Assembly (NCBI GenBank): GCA_036971715.1
Contig: JAVHJL010000001.1
Location: 1,736,001 to 1,800,000 of the forward strand
Direction: 5' to 3'
Length of the DNA: 64,000 nucleotides
From: Arthrobotrys musiformis
Taxonomy: Eukaryota; Ascomycota; Orbiliomycetes; Orbiliales; Orbiliaceae
Numbering within the stretch: the stretch's first letter is position 1; each line of letters opens with the position of its first letter. Of this stretch, positions 26,231 to 38,115 are shown one piece after another. Below the pieces are notes generated by a model. The model saw only the letters and a program-made list of their open reading frames with translations, did no database searches and had not been told where the DNA came from. The translations under genes were made by a program, and so were the position numbers.

Positions 26231-26962
26231 TCATTAACCCTATCTAGCTGCCGGATATATAATTGAATATCGCTTCAGACTCGTCGAAGGTTAGTTTACT
26301 CTCGACATTAATTCCCAAGTTTCGAAACCCGTTCTCTCGGCTTCGCATCAGAAACATATAACAAATATAATTTATTGTTCCAATATCCTGGTCTTCATAC
26401 TTCCTACTGCGACTCGTTCTTCCTTGGTCCTTTCCCCTTCTCTATTTACCCTCTATGTCTTTGTCGCTGCTCATCTTTCGGGAAACGCTCTTTCCGTTTA
26501 TCAATTTATTTCCCTTCCATCTCTGCCTATGCCCAAGCCACGGGAGCAACACCGCCTGAGCATCTTTTCCGGGGTTCCTGTATCTCCTTCCCCCCAATAG
26601 CCGCGCATCTCTTGGTCGATCAATCAGCGCAGTTGAGCTACATCTTCTTTGACTCATGTAGATTGACCTAAAATCTTTTAAAATTTTTTCATTAACAAGG
26701 GCATACCGCTGGTGGTCTGGGTACGGTACGAGACAAAGCATACCCCGCATCAAATCTAAATTGATCCTCCTTTTTATTTTTGTCTTAACGGTGATCTCGT
26801 AGATCGCTGAGGCTATTGATATGATTATGCCCTTATTTATCATTGAATTTGGCTGGTGGAAGGACATTTTGCTGATTGATATCCGACGTTGATCGTCGAT
26901 TCGATAAGTTTATAGACAACGCAAAATCACTTGTTGCATTTCCAGTTTGGCGATTTTCCAAA

Positions 26963-28198
26963 ATGGGGTTCAGTCTTGAACTCGAGTACCTTGCTCCGAC
27001 CAAGGATTCAAAGCAGGTTACACAAGATGAACCGAAGGCCGCAAGCTCGCCTGACGCTAAGCCTGTCGAACCAGTGAAGAATATCTCGCCGGATCTAAGG
27101 CAGAGGAGAGCGACCCCCAGACTATCGCCGGATGCATGTGCATTCCTTCCCGCTGTCGATCAGATCGCGTGGCGGGAACCTGATCAGAGCGGTACTGCAA
27201 TCGAAGCAGTCCTCGAGAATATGGAGGCCATTTTGCGAAAGATAGGCCAAGATCAGGAGTTTGCCAGGCAATGGAACTTATACGACGATAGCAATAGAGC
27301 CAATTACGAGAAGCGGTGGGTTGACACCTGCACCAAAATCGACGAGTTTTGCACACATTTCAAGCTCGCCGAGGAGACCTGTCTTACCGCACCCGGCGGT
27401 GTTCCTTGCTCCATGTCGGCCGAAGTCACTAAAGAGGTTGAATACCACGCCAGCAAGTTGGAAGCTATCAATACCTACTTTGGAAGTCTCTGGGAAAATC
27501 CGACTTGGACAATTCCGCAGTTCGCCTGGAGGGAGATTACTACAATCCTGAACAAGATCTCCCGTTTGGGCGCCGTTTCCGGCTACATCCTCACACCGGG
27601 CAGCCAGATTTTCCGAAACGAACAGGAAAAGGAGCAAAATTCGAGACACCCACTTCGCATGTTCGAGATCTACCGCAAGAAGTTCGCGAAGGGTTACGTT
27701 TGGGAGCTCTGGAATATTCTCTCTAACCGCTGCCTCGTTGTCGGAGCGGAACTCAGAGAAGGTAACTTGGCATAAAAAGAAGTTGAGAGGGTCGAGAGTT
27801 CCATTCGTTTTTTGGAAACTTCGGCAAGGATGCTGGATACATTTGAGACAATGGATATTACCTTTTCGAAACTTCGGGCCGCCATCAACAACGTTCAGCT
27901 GATGGTCGAACGTGGGGAAATCACCGCCCGGGGACAACCCAAGTGGGCACAAGGACATCCATTGGAGCGTCCGTCTTCTGTAGCAGCTCGCGAGTTGGTC
28001 TCAAAAATCCAGGAGCCTCAGGATCCCGCAAAGCGCTGGTTCGGTATAATCAAGGAGAAGTGGGAGGGTGACGTACTTTGCTCCTGGTTTTGGAATGGGC
28101 TAGACGTCGACGTAGACCAAGCGCCCCAGTTCTCAACAATCGACCAGTTGCATATGTGGAACGAACACCTCGAGGACTCATTTTATCCTGGCCCTTGA
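26963..28198 (+). CDS. orphan helical protein, reading frame interrupted by one in-frame stop
   Basis: Start ATG 26963; the upstream part of the frame begins at a TTG. I do not recognise the family. The first about 80 residues are Pro/Ser/charged and probably disordered; the rest is helix-rich, with Trp-rich segments and no signal peptide. The frame meets TAA at 27773-27775 and then continues in the same frame to 28198 with similar composition (about 140 more residues). GT-AG segments spanning the stop keep the frame: an 18-nt one (GTAACTTGGCATAAAAAG, 27762-27779), a 51-nt one with a weak GTTGTC donor, and a longer one from GTTACG. Otherwise the gene is a pseudogene, or the protein ends at 27772. 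The persistence of open frame after the stop favours splicing or a very recent nonsense change. Confidence 0.55.
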
Positions 28199-29646
28199 GT
28201 TTCGCACCATGGCGTCAAATGGGGTGTCGGCGTGGGGGTGGCAATTGGAAAAGCAAAGTTTTGGAGAAAGTAAAGGAAACGGCGTTAAAAGGGTTGTTCT
28301 TGATTTTGGGGGAAGGTTTTTTGATTTGTCTTCGAAATTTTAGGTATTTTGGAGGCGTTTGCGTCTAGTTGAAGCTATAGAAGCCGTAGATTGCGGTGTG
28401 TCCTGGCTTGACAGCTACGGCGGGCCATAGTCTTTACATTTGTACGTACTGATCTATTTTCTAGAAAGAGGAGCCGCACGCCCACACGCGCCCATTGCTT
28501 TAATGTGTATTCAATTAAAGAATAGAATCAACAAGTTGAACTTAGAAAGATAAAGAGAGAAAAACGAGCGGTGGCTAGCTGGGCACCTGGTCTCAAGATT
28601 ACCCTGCCTGCTAAATTGGACCTCGCTATTCCTCAACACAGGCTGGTCTAGCACCCAGGCACAGGCTCGTGTAATCGCTGGTTATGTCCCTCCAGTTCAG
28701 ATTCAAGCGGCGATATTTGGTTGAGATGCGCCTGAAGACGATATCCCTTGTTCCGGCGCTATAGCTAAGCAATTAGGTGACCGCTTAAAATAGGATGCAG
28801 TAATACAAACTGTATTTAACTGGCCGAAGGCTGAAATAGAGCTATGGAGCTTGATGGATGGTAGGAATGCGGGCTATGTTGCGGCTCATTAGGCAATAGG
28901 CTTGCTGGGAGAAGCTTGGGTGATGTTGCATGTCGAGGGCCGGTGGGGGTGGGTTAGCGAATTCTACTTCACAATTCAAGCCAGCACACATGACAACCAT
29001 GGTTGATACGAATATCAAAGCTAGACTCGAGGCTATATCAAAGCAACTCGACTAATGGAGAATTATGCATGTTCAATTGTAGCTTGATATGCGCACGAAA
29101 ATAATAGCAGCCGACCTCGATGTTAAATAAGAAGGAATATTAAATGCAGGAGGAAGCAACGCAATGCCGTTTTTCGTGAGACAAAATTTGTACGAAAGAG
29201 GAAGATGGACAGGGGAATTTGATACAAAATTAGGAAGATACACTAGTAATACGATTTTTATGAAAGGAAGAACGGCCGTGCGAATGAAAACTTCATTTTG
29301 AGCCAGCACGAAGCCTGTGGCCCTGCCAAAACGAGGGAACCGAAACCGATCTCGATTTATATCGGTTGGGCAAATTTTAGGGTGGTGGAGTGCGCGATTA
29401 TGCAAGTGAAAACTACGTATATCAAAATTTGAAAATAAAATGTGGTAAGATAAAACAAGAACAAGGAGGCGGCGCACGATTTAAGGAGTGGTGTGGGGAA
29501 GGGCCCGGGTTGTTAGGGTCGCAAAAAAGGGCGTGCTCGCGAAAATAACTAGGGAAACAGTCGATATGTTCTTTTTTGGGTGATACTGGTCTCGCGAGCC
29601 ATACATGCTGTGAGTGATATTGAAATACAACAGGTCGAGGTGTTTG
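28199..29646. other. intergenic, no supportable gene
   Basis: 1.4 kb between the 27.0-kb gene and the stop of the convergent 29.6-kb gene. Minus-strand frames at 29073-29477 and 29481-29921 overlap one another or the neighbouring gene and show no family signature. No repeats or RNA gene noticed. Confidence 0.45.
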
Positions 29647-30729
29647 CTAGATGGAAAATGAACGGCGTCTAAAATGAGGTAGAGTCGCGGATTGGGTCTT
29701 GCTCGAGGTTTGGGCACTATCGGGGTTTGCGTGTTCTTGTAGCCTCTGTTTTTGAAATTCGAGGTCGTTCCAATACAAGTCGGCGAAGTGGGACAAGGAT
29801 ACCAAATGGTGGTATTTATCTGCCCTCCGATTCCAATCTCTACCAATTCTGCGGAAGGCGCTTTCGGCGGTCTTTCGATCTTGATCATTGAGGATTGAAG
29901 TTGCGCCGCCCTCGCCACCATCAGAGAGAAATAGCTTTTCGGTATTCAAAAGGGTTTCGAAGATATTGTTGAGATCTCCCGATATCATCGTCATTTTTTC
30001 CTCTATTGCTTGAGCGGAGATCTCGTTATAGGTTCTCTGGTTTTCTGCTTGGAATTCTTCGATTTCCTCGATATCCCACTTGATCATATCGGGGCGTGGC
30101 TTTTGCGAAGAGAGGGGTAGGAAAGTAAGACTTGAAGTGTCGGGGGGATCCAAGTCGGAGGATCCAAGGCGATAAACTTCCGAGCTAGCAATAGCCCGTT
30201 GAAGTCCAATGATCAAATTCCCGCAGACCTTTAGAGGCGTCGATTCTGTGATAAATTTGTCGTATCCCGAGTACTGTTCTAGGATCCAATTTTCAAACTT
30301 TGCAAGATTCGCCTGTAGGAATTTGCTCGGGCCGTTCAGATCGACTTGTGAACCATTGCTCGCGGCCGCTGAATTTGAACTGAGAGGAGTTTGCAGTAGT
30401 ACTGTTACTTCTCCAGAATCCCAGGTCAATATAATTTGTGGTGGTTGAGGCACCGTCTCTTCGAGGGCTGAGATCGAGAGAGCTGTCTGCAATTGAGGAT
30501 CTGACTCTTCCGAACTGGCCGTGGGGCCGTTTTCTGACCCGTCTCCTGTCGCGACGGTGTCCAATGGATCTTCTGGAGGTCTGGGGCCCGAAGCCGTGGA
30601 GGCGGACTCTAGTTGTGGTTGCTCGGTCGATGGGGCTGCTGGTTGCTCGGCCGCAGGAACTCCTGGTTGGCCGTTCAACGGAGCCGCCGGTTCCTCGGGT
30701 GGCGGAGATGATAGCCCTGAGACACCCAT
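29647..30729 (-). CDS. orphan protein, Pro/Ser/Glu-rich N terminus and helical C-terminal half
   Basis: Single exon, ATG at 30729, 360 aa. Family not recognised. The first about 100 residues are low-complexity (Pro, Ala, Ser, Glu, with repeated EQP and AAP words) and surely disordered. Residues about 120-330 form a charged helix-rich domain with long Glu/Gln/Arg heptad-like stretches and a conserved-looking Trp/Tyr pattern near the end. There is no signal peptide or membrane segment. The plan (disordered Pro/Ser head, helical tail) recurs in the neighbours at 43.1, 55.6 and 58.0 kb, although I see no clear sequence identity with them. Confidence 0.7.
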   Translation of the reverse strand: MGVSGLSSPPPEEPAAPLNGQPGVPAAEQPAAPSTEQPQLESASTASGPRPPEDPLDTVATGDGSENGPTASSEESDPQLQTALSISALEETVPQPPQIILTWDSGEVTVLLQTPLSSNSAAASNGSQVDLNGPSKFLQANLAKFENWILEQYSGYDKFITESTPLKVCGNLIIGLQRAIASSEVYRLGSSDLDPPDTSSLTFLPLSSQKPRPDMIKWDIEEIEEFQAENQRTYNEISAQAIEEKMTMISGDLNNIFETLLNTEKLFLSDGGEGGATSILNDQDRKTAESAFRRIGRDWNRRADKYHHLVSLSHFADLYWNDLEFQKQRLQEHANPDSAQTSSKTQSATLPHFRRRSFSI

Positions 30730-33231
30730 ATTGGAGGTATTGTCAAGGGATTGCTATGGTTTTGAAGCTGGTATGCGGTATCTAGGTTTGGCGTGGCTGG
30801 TGTTGAGAATCTGTCTTTATAAAACTGTTGTCGCGAAGCTGTCGCTGAGTGGAGGTGCCTCAACTTATCTCGTAAACGGCCCCGTATTGTGGTTTCTTTG
30901 AGAGTCGTCGGATTCTAAACCTTCAGGGTCAAGCTGTCGTCGTGAGCTGGGTAGCTAATGTACATTGACAGGTTGTTATACATTGATTTGGGTGGTATGT
31001 TTAGTGTAGAGAAATACATGTACACGGTGAGAATGGAGTAATGGCTTTTGTTGCGACGTAGAGGAGGGGAAAACTTTTTTGCGAAGGAAGTGTGAAAGGG
31101 GAATTGTTACTTTCGAGTTAGAAAAAGTGCGCTTGTTAGTCATTAATGGGTAACGACGATCGGTGCGACTATCGATTTGGCGGGTGGAGGATATGGTACT
31201 ATGGTATACCTATCGTGCGCCAAAACCACGGCTGGACGTTCATAGAGCGTTGTTGATAGTTTCCGCTTAGAGTTGGAATTTCGTGGCAAACTCGCCACAT
31301 GGTCGTGCGCCAGATACCTGCGAGGCTAGGAGGCGGAAAAATGCTCTCAACGTTGAATAATAATATACAATATACGTACCTTTAAAGACCCCAGAACGCC
31401 ATTGCTATAGGTAAGGGGAATGGGAGCGTACTAACTGTTACTTACTAGTTCTGATGCCTCCCTTGATACCTCCAAGGCTATCGTTCTTGGAGTGACTTTA
31501 ATCTGGTTATGCCGAGGGACGGTGGGTGTCGACTCTAGTTTGCCGCGTGAAGGGAACACGAACCCCCCCTTCCAGCTTGACGTTCATTATAGGATTACGT
31601 TCTCCTAAAGGTATTGTGCCACTATAACCCCCTCAATGTGAGCATGCATGGAGTTTTCGAAATTATATCTAGAGTGGAATCACCGACCACGATTTCCCCT
31701 GGAATATTCGTCGAGACTAGATTATAAGCTATTCGCGGCCTGAAAAGGCGGTAGGATGTCATGTCGAAACAGTTCTTTTTTGCTTGTAGCAACATATCTA
31801 TGGCGGTGCATTTCAAGACTTCTCTAAAAGACGATGTAAGTTTGCTGTATCATCAGAAGGTACGGTGTCGATCGATCGGCTCGCCTTCCTGAAACTATTT
31901 ATCGGACTTTCTCACCGGGGCTATTTGTTTCCCGAGCTCGGTGAGTCGAACTTCTCACCACCGAGTCACGACGGCTCACTCTCATATGCGTCGTCGTGAT
32001 ACCAGAGGCGACTGGGCTGACGAAAATGTGAACCTGGTTGGGATTGTGGGTTTGGTTCGGTCGTGCTGAAAGCCCACTACGAGGGCAGCGGCGACAGTGT
32101 AACTGTAGTATAATTATTGTTGTATTTTTTGTGTGGCTATATCACGGCAGAGGTCGCCGAGACCAAGCCCTGGGAACGAGACTAAATGGAACCTACCTAT
32201 TACGAGTCTGCAATATCAAAAGGACCCTGGGCCCTGCTACAGGGCTGGCCTAGTACTAGTACAAAGGCCACTTACTTGGTAGCATATCGGCCATCTGTTA
32301 TCAAGTTTCACAGCACTGAACATGCTGAACCTGGCCGATAAAAATAGTTGTAGCAATTGCGGGCACTTAAACTTATGATTGATGAGAGGTCTAGAAGCTT
32401 CGAGGTATGCGAGTTCGTGCACACCTAAGGTTTCATCGTCGTGAAGGTGGAATTAACGCCCATTATACAGAACTAGTGACAATTTGTTGGCTAGTTCGGG
32501 CGTTTTTTTCGTCATAGGGTTTGTGTATAGCATATGTAGTCTTGAGGTTGTAGGTTGAAGTCGTCGACAAATTTGAGCTAGACTGGGGGGCCATGCATGA
32601 TCACCTGAGGATAAAATTCTTTTGGACAATATAAAAATTTGCCTTGGAAGTCTAGAGCGCTGGAAGGGTTAAGTTAAGAAGGGGTGGCTGCGACAAATAA
32701 TTCTACGACACAACCGATTTCGGGCGGGTAGGTTCGGATTTTGATACTCGCGCCCGATATTTTGTTGGAGGTTTTGAGGACGTATGTATGCGCTCGTCCT
32801 TAAGTTGCGCGTTTGAGTTCTTCCTTGCCTCTTCTTAGAGTAAACGTAGGTTAATTGTTTAAATTATTCGTGTATGACCGGTCCCCACTGGGTTCGAGGC
32901 TGGATTCGCAAACCTCAAACCAATATCCGTGGTGGATTACTCCGCATGCACAATAATTAATGTATTTGCTTCACTGTTGCGGATTCAAGGGTACATCGCT
33001 ACAAGATTACACTTCATAGTCCAGAGGTTTACTCCATATCCGTGTATAAATACGGGCGATAGATCCATCCTTTTGCTCCCCTTCTCTTAAACCCATAGAA
33101 CAACCAGTATAGATCGATACCTCGACATAACAATCCTAGAATCACCACAAAGAATTTCCACCCACCTACATTCCCAACAAAACTTAAACTTTCCCAAGTA
33201 TTCACAATAGCTAGAATCTCGCTATAACAAA
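30730..33231. other. intergenic, no supportable gene
   Basis: 2.5 kb between two divergently transcribed orphan genes. Only short frames without features occur (for example 31622-31816, minus). It must contain the promoters for the 29.6-kb gene on the left and the 33.2-kb gene on the right. Confidence 0.45.
33045..33052 (+). promoter_or_regulatory. TATA box of the 33.2-kb gene
   Basis: TATAAATA lies 180 bp upstream of ATG 33232. The intervening leader is rich in C, A and T (CACAAAG, CCACCCACC, ACAAAATGG), typical of an expressed fungal gene. The start context ACAAAATGG agrees with the usual fungal preference for A at -3. Confidence 0.5.
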
Positions 33232-33774
33232 ATGGTCCACACACTTCTACAGCCTCTTGCCGCTTACCTCACCGGGCTCGATCAAATCATCGCACGCTAC
33301 AATACCATCACCGGATCCGTCGCGCAGTACAACACAGATCTGGAAAACTTGAAGAATACAATCGCACCGGGTAAGATGCATTTGGCAAACGCGGCTCTTT
33401 GTGACCCGGTAGGCAATCCTTCGGAAGAGACGAAGAAGTGGGCGAGGGCCCTGAAGGGGCCATATGCCGATATTAAGACCTTGGAGGGTAGGGCAAAGCA
33501 ACTTGACGATGATATGTCGGCAATCACGGCACTCGCGAGAGAAGCGTTCCCACGCATTAATGGGTTCCGGGAAGTAATTCCAAAACTCAAAAAAGAAGGT
33601 ACTGAAGCCGATGTAGCGGAGGCGGCAGATATGCTTGAAGAGAGGTACAGGACGCGAGGGGATAGGTTCGTGAAAAAGAGGCAGGAAGTACAGGCCGAGG
33701 TCACGCAATTGAGGAGGGATATCAGCACGGTCTCAGGGGAGGTCAGTAACTTGATTGAGTGGGTGAAGGTGTAG
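33232..33774 (+). CDS. orphan 180-aa coiled-coil-like protein
   Basis: Single exon from ATG 33232. Family not recognised. Nearly the whole protein should be helical: heptad-like spacing of Leu, Ile and Val with many Lys, Glu and Asp, for example LEGRAKQLDDDMSAITAL and a final VQAEVTQLRRDISTVSGEV. There is no signal peptide and no disordered head. One Cys only. Clear TATA box and leader upstream support expression. It lies tandem with another all-helical orphan 1.1 kb downstream on the same strand. Confidence 0.72.
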   Translation: MVHTLLQPLAAYLTGLDQIIARYNTITGSVAQYNTDLENLKNTIAPGKMHLANAALCDPVGNPSEETKKWARALKGPYADIKTLEGRAKQLDDDMSAITALAREAFPRINGFREVIPKLKKEGTEADVAEAADMLEERYRTRGDRFVKKRQEVQAEVTQLRRDISTVSGEVSNLIEWVKV

Positions 33775-34895
33775 ACAGGTGAAGGTTTGATTGTGGCTCT
33801 AAGGGGCGGAAGTAGAAGTATATCAATGATGCTAGGGTACAATGTATTGAAAATGGGTAAAAATTAAAATGCGAAATATATGATTTCATCTCATGATCAC
33901 TCTGTACGCGAATCCTTGTGAGGACTTGGATACACGATATACGTATATATAACTATATATACTGTGGCCTGGTCTCGTTCCCAGCGGTGGCACTTAGATT
34001 TGTGCCTATGGCCATATAGGCTCAGCTTTGGGTCGTATAGTTCTTATGTTGACTATGAAACACCCTACCGGACCTCGGTAGGGACCAGTGATGACACAGC
34101 AGGCTATAGCACTCACCGAAGCGAGCCGTTAGTGGCTATGGATAATATGCTAGTATACAGTAGTGTTACGCAGCTATACAAGAAGGTATCTAGCTAGCTT
34201 CCAGCTTAAAAAGTGGACTCTAGCCTTCAATATCGCACTCTGCGGCGCGGCCACAACTCCTCACTGGTGTGGGCGTTTCCGGAAGAGGTAATTCGCCCAG
34301 AAGGGTTTAAACTCTGTGTAACGCTGGGACTGAGTTGCGACTCCCCTCGCGGGTAACTTTAGCCCCATCATGATCATGGGCGACACCATGGCACCTTGAA
34401 CCTATTACCCATCGCGCTTCACTATGCTCAGGCGCATAAGTATATTGATTTCTCCTTCACGATCGACGGGTACACGTTGTAGCTTCACGGCCATTATCCT
34501 TGTAATTGCGCAGCGTGTCGTGTACTTGTTCCACAGGTATTCTCCAAAACGTGTAGCATGTGGTCGAACATGGGATGGAATTGGCATCGGAACAAAATTT
34601 GAAAATGGAATCATACTACAAGAAAGCGAGTAGCTTGAAGGTATTGAAGTCAAGTTCCTGGCTGCTCTAAGAGGTAAATATTTGGCTTCCGACAGATATC
34701 ATTGCATTCCCGCATCTCGAGGCGCTTAGGGCTGGCTGGCTATTGACCAACACAAAACCTCACAACTCCAACGAGCTTGCAAGTTGCTTCCTAAGAGCGT
34801 ACGTGTTGATCGCTCGACCGAGGCCTAGACAGTAAACCCGCACGAATAGTAGTACATTTTGCCCCATTGCGGCTAGAAATCGATATCTCTACGAA
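33775..34895. other. intergenic, no supportable gene
   Basis: 1.1 kb between two plus-strand orphan genes. Frames at 33964-34197 and 34405-34653 are short, lie on opposite strands and lack features. Confidence 0.45.
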
Positions 34896-35363
34896 ATGCC
34901 GGGTGTCGACGCCCAGCTTCAAAGGGAGGGTGATGCCTTGCAAGAAACCTTTCAGGAGTTACTAGATAGAACGGCTGCCAACGAGCGATTCATATCCAGA
35001 GAGTGGTATGCCGCAGAAATTCGACGACTGAATGATATGAGCGCAGGTAGTCGGGGGCGGCCTCTTGGCAAGGGAGAAACGATTCGGAGGTGGTGGATCA
35101 AATGCCACGGCGAACTAGAGGAAGTAGTAATAAAATGTGCGGAGTACAAGGCGGAGTACGCGAATTGTGTTCATGCACTCTTGAAATTTCAGCGACGCTG
35201 TAGGATAGCGGGGTATTCGAAAGAGGAGAGCTATAGGCGACAGGAGGAAAAGATGATTAAAATACAGCGACAGACGAAAGGAATGATTCGCGAGATTAAA
35301 GATACAATGATAGAGGCAAAGCGAAAACTCCGGGAGATTAGGCCGTGGATCTTTGGGGAATGA
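34896..35363 (+). CDS. orphan 155-aa basic coiled-coil-like protein
   Basis: Single exon, ATG 34896. Family not recognised. Strongly charged and helical throughout, with Arg/Lys/Glu-rich segments such as EEKMIKIQRQTKGMIREIKD and no hydrophobic leader. Slightly basic overall, four Cys. Its stop is 151 bp from the stop of the convergent secreted paralogue A. Similar in size and texture to the 33.2-kb protein, but I could not align them convincingly. Confidence 0.68.
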   Translation: MPGVDAQLQREGDALQETFQELLDRTAANERFISREWYAAEIRRLNDMSAGSRGRPLGKGETIRRWWIKCHGELEEVVIKCAEYKAEYANCVHALLKFQRRCRIAGYSKEESYRRQEEKMIKIQRQTKGMIREIKDTMIEAKRKLREIRPWIFGE

Positions 35364-35514
35364 CGTTGGATACGTGGAAGGAGTTCGAAAAGGGCTTGAA
35401 GTGGCTTGGATATAGGAAATATATATAATTAGGTGGAACTTGGGTTCGAAAAAGGGAGTCTGACAATATTCATGATGGTATATAAGGGCTGGTCACCTGG
35501 CGCGGTCGATGAAA

Positions 35515-37453
35515 CTATTCCAATTCTTCCGAGTATGACTCCATCAAGTGTTTAGAGCGTCGAAGCTGTTTATCTACTGGGACTGGTTGCGACCCACGGG
35601 TCGAGGTTACTTTTGAGAGATCAAGCGCCCCTTTGCTTGCACCGGGCCCCCCTTCTCGGGTTTCCAGCATTGGTGGGTTATTGACTTCAACATCCTCGTA
35701 CGCATCTTCATTGGCATCTTCGGATATTGTAATGCTTAATGAACTTGTATCTTCTTCGGAATCGCCCCCATCATCCTTGTCATTATTGCTGAGTTCTTCT
35801 TCTTCATCCTCTTCTTCCTCCGGGTTCTCGGCAATCTCGGGGTTCTTGGGTGATATTAAAATTTCGGAGCTAAAATGGCCGTGCGTGTCAGGCCGACTAG
35901 TCGTCATAGTATTGAGAACAGGGCGAGTATCAACAAGACCTGGCGTCCGAATTTCGGCATGCGTATCGATTCCGGTACCTTCTGTACCCTCCGTAATTTT
36001 GGCTAAACCACCATCAAGGGCGTAATTTAAAACTCTTCGAAGGCCGGAGGGCCCTAAGTTTAGTAACCTTGGTAAATCTCTGACCGGCAAACTACCCTCC
36101 TCATCGGCCGGGGTTAACTCAGGGACATCTCCACGATTGCTCTGACGCCGGACGCTGGTCACACTTGGCTCTGAGTTTTGTGTCAATTGACGACTCACAG
36201 AGTCACGCAACCGCACTCGGCCAGTTCCTGATCGGTCGGCAAACGTAGCAAGATTATCCAGAAAGCGTCTTGGGTCTTGGGCTCGAGACCTTTGTTGGGA
36301 GCGGTCACCCGCGCCTGAGAAAAAATTCTTGGCCCCCCGAAATATGCTACCTAGTCCACCAGCTGTAGCATTACACACTCTAGTCAAACACCCTGTCTTT
36401 TTCTTTTTACGCGGCGACAGAGCTAGAGACGTGGAACGATTTATTGGGGACTGTCCTGAAAGACGATCCCGTTCTGGGCGTGACCCACTTTTGGTATTGC
36501 TTGCGCTAACGGCTCGTACTCGGAGTTCTATCTCCGGGGATGTGGTGGGATCTTCCGAGAATGGTGCTCTCCGTAAACCGAACGAATCTGGTCCAAAGAC
36601 GCTGACTAGTATATCCATCACGGACCACTGTTAGCGATCGTTGAAGACGTATAAATGTTTTTGGGTGGTGGCGTGCCGGCGTCTATGTACTCTTTTGTGT
36701 TGCTATGTTGGAAAATATGCACTGAAATACTACTTACGAAACAATCCCCGCTGCCCCGGATTCGAAGGGCCCCAGAATTCAAGAATATCTCCGACCCTAA
36801 GATCGTCTTCCTCTTCAAGATGAAGATACCGGTCTTCCCTCTTAATTTTGAATCTATAGTTCGTAGAGTTTGAAAATGTTAGCGCGATCACGATGTATAC
36901 ATGCGAAGCCAAACCAAGCCTCAAGTGTGCACGTGTGGATCTATATATATAGGTCTTTCAACAGGTACCAAACAGCCAAACCCAAAACTTACAAGCTCCG
37001 GAAAATTGCATCTCGTTTCAATGTACCATAAAGGAGGTATTCTTCTTCATCCAAGACGTTTGTGATCCCGGGGTCTGCCTCGGTGTTTGGGCCCCCAGCA
37101 ATTTGTATCAGAGTGTGATACTCATCTCCATCCTTCGTCTCACTTAGTTCCACACTTCCAAAATCCCAGTACCATATCAATGTTCCGCCTGGGCAGAATT
37201 TGTGGGTAGCAGGGTTTATAACTTTCACTACCTCGTATATATCTTTTTTGAAAGGTTTACATACTAAAAAGTATCTTAAAACTCAGTTAGCCGCTCAAAC
37301 TTGTGTCTATAGTTGCAAATACCCACATCTGAGCGCTTGGCTTCCCCCGGTCGTATCTCCTTTAGGTACCACATCAAGCATAAGCCCTTGGCCTGGTGGA
37401 AGTAGCAAAGTTGCCAAACTCAGCAATATTATTTTTTGTAGCCCATTCAACAT
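35515..37453 (-). CDS. tandem secreted family, paralogue A (534 aa)
   Basis: Exons 37453-37327, 37263-36993, 36853-36738 and 36605-35515; GT-AG introns 37264-37326 (phase 1), 36854-36992 (phase 2) and 36606-36737 (phase 1); 1605 nt, 534 aa. Residues 1-23 are a clear signal peptide (hydrophobic core IILLSLATLLLPP). The mature part has Leu-Cys directly after intron 1 (C44), a second Cys at 66, and a beta-rich domain to about residue 200 including LFKIKRED just after intron 2, LRVGDILEFWG, and SPEIELRV. Residues 236-271 carry KKKK, two Cys and an amphipathic stretch SIFRGAKNFFSG. The remainder is disordered with an Asp/Glu-rich run. Same intron positions and phases as paralogues B and C. Role unknown; no known family recognised. 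Confidence 0.78.
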
Positions 37454-38115
37454 TGCGGCGGTAGCGGCACCTAATACGACGAGTATTTGAAATTGGCCGG
37501 CTTAGTTTACCGTAAGATTACGATTTCCATCAGCTGAAAAAAAAATATTGGAGCCACTTGCATCGGGCCCTTAGTGTAAACTAGATAGTATTGTAATAAC
37601 TCTAGGACATCGTTACGTATACTCAACTAAGACTGAGGTCTATCAGTACGGAAGTCGTCGTTCAGTCCAATCTGGGATTGTTGTCTCGGAAAACAAAACT
37701 CTGTTTCGAAACTTTCTTTGTATAGCACATGCAGCAGACATATTTCCCTCAAAAGGATAGTATACTATTGTTCGCAATCTAGCTAGGTTTACTTTTCCCA
37801 AACTACTTTACTTTTATGGGAAAAAACTTCGTTAGGCATATATAGACGGTATAATGCAGTTATTTCTATTACATGTATATAGAGGTTCTGATAGCCTTCG
37901 ATCCTTAAAAGCGGTATCGGGACTGATAGTATAATTGGTGGCGTATGTACCGCTTTTTATATAATGAAATAGTAATTTTTAGCCCCATTTCAGTGTCCTA
38001 GTTAATACTGCTGAGAGATGTCCGCGAAGAGTTCAGCATTGAACATTCCCCATTTATTGAAGGGCTAGATTTGCGTATATCAGGTTACTGAATTATAGAA
38101 GATGGAAATTAAAGC
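37454..38115. other. spacer and promoter region of paralogue A
   Basis: 662 bp between the start of A and the stop of B, AT-rich, without any supportable gene. The spacer between B and C is 661 bp, which fits origin of the array by unequal tandem duplication, though the two spacers do not look alike by eye. Confidence 0.45.

Larger units (their letters stand above)
18939..26962. other. 8-kb gene-poor region
   Basis: Between the regulator and the orphan island I find no supportable gene. Frames of 100-165 codons (for example 19353-19748 and 20596-21090, minus) have no domain, no consistent splice extension and competing frames on the other strand. An A run of 23 lies at 19918-19940. The last 800 bp carry a TATAAA and a C/T-rich stretch that probably serve the 27.0-kb gene. 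Confidence 0.5.

Noticed and set aside
36618..36924. Separate small genes upstream of paralogue A
   Set aside because: These frames are exon 3 and intron sequence of the same spliced gene.
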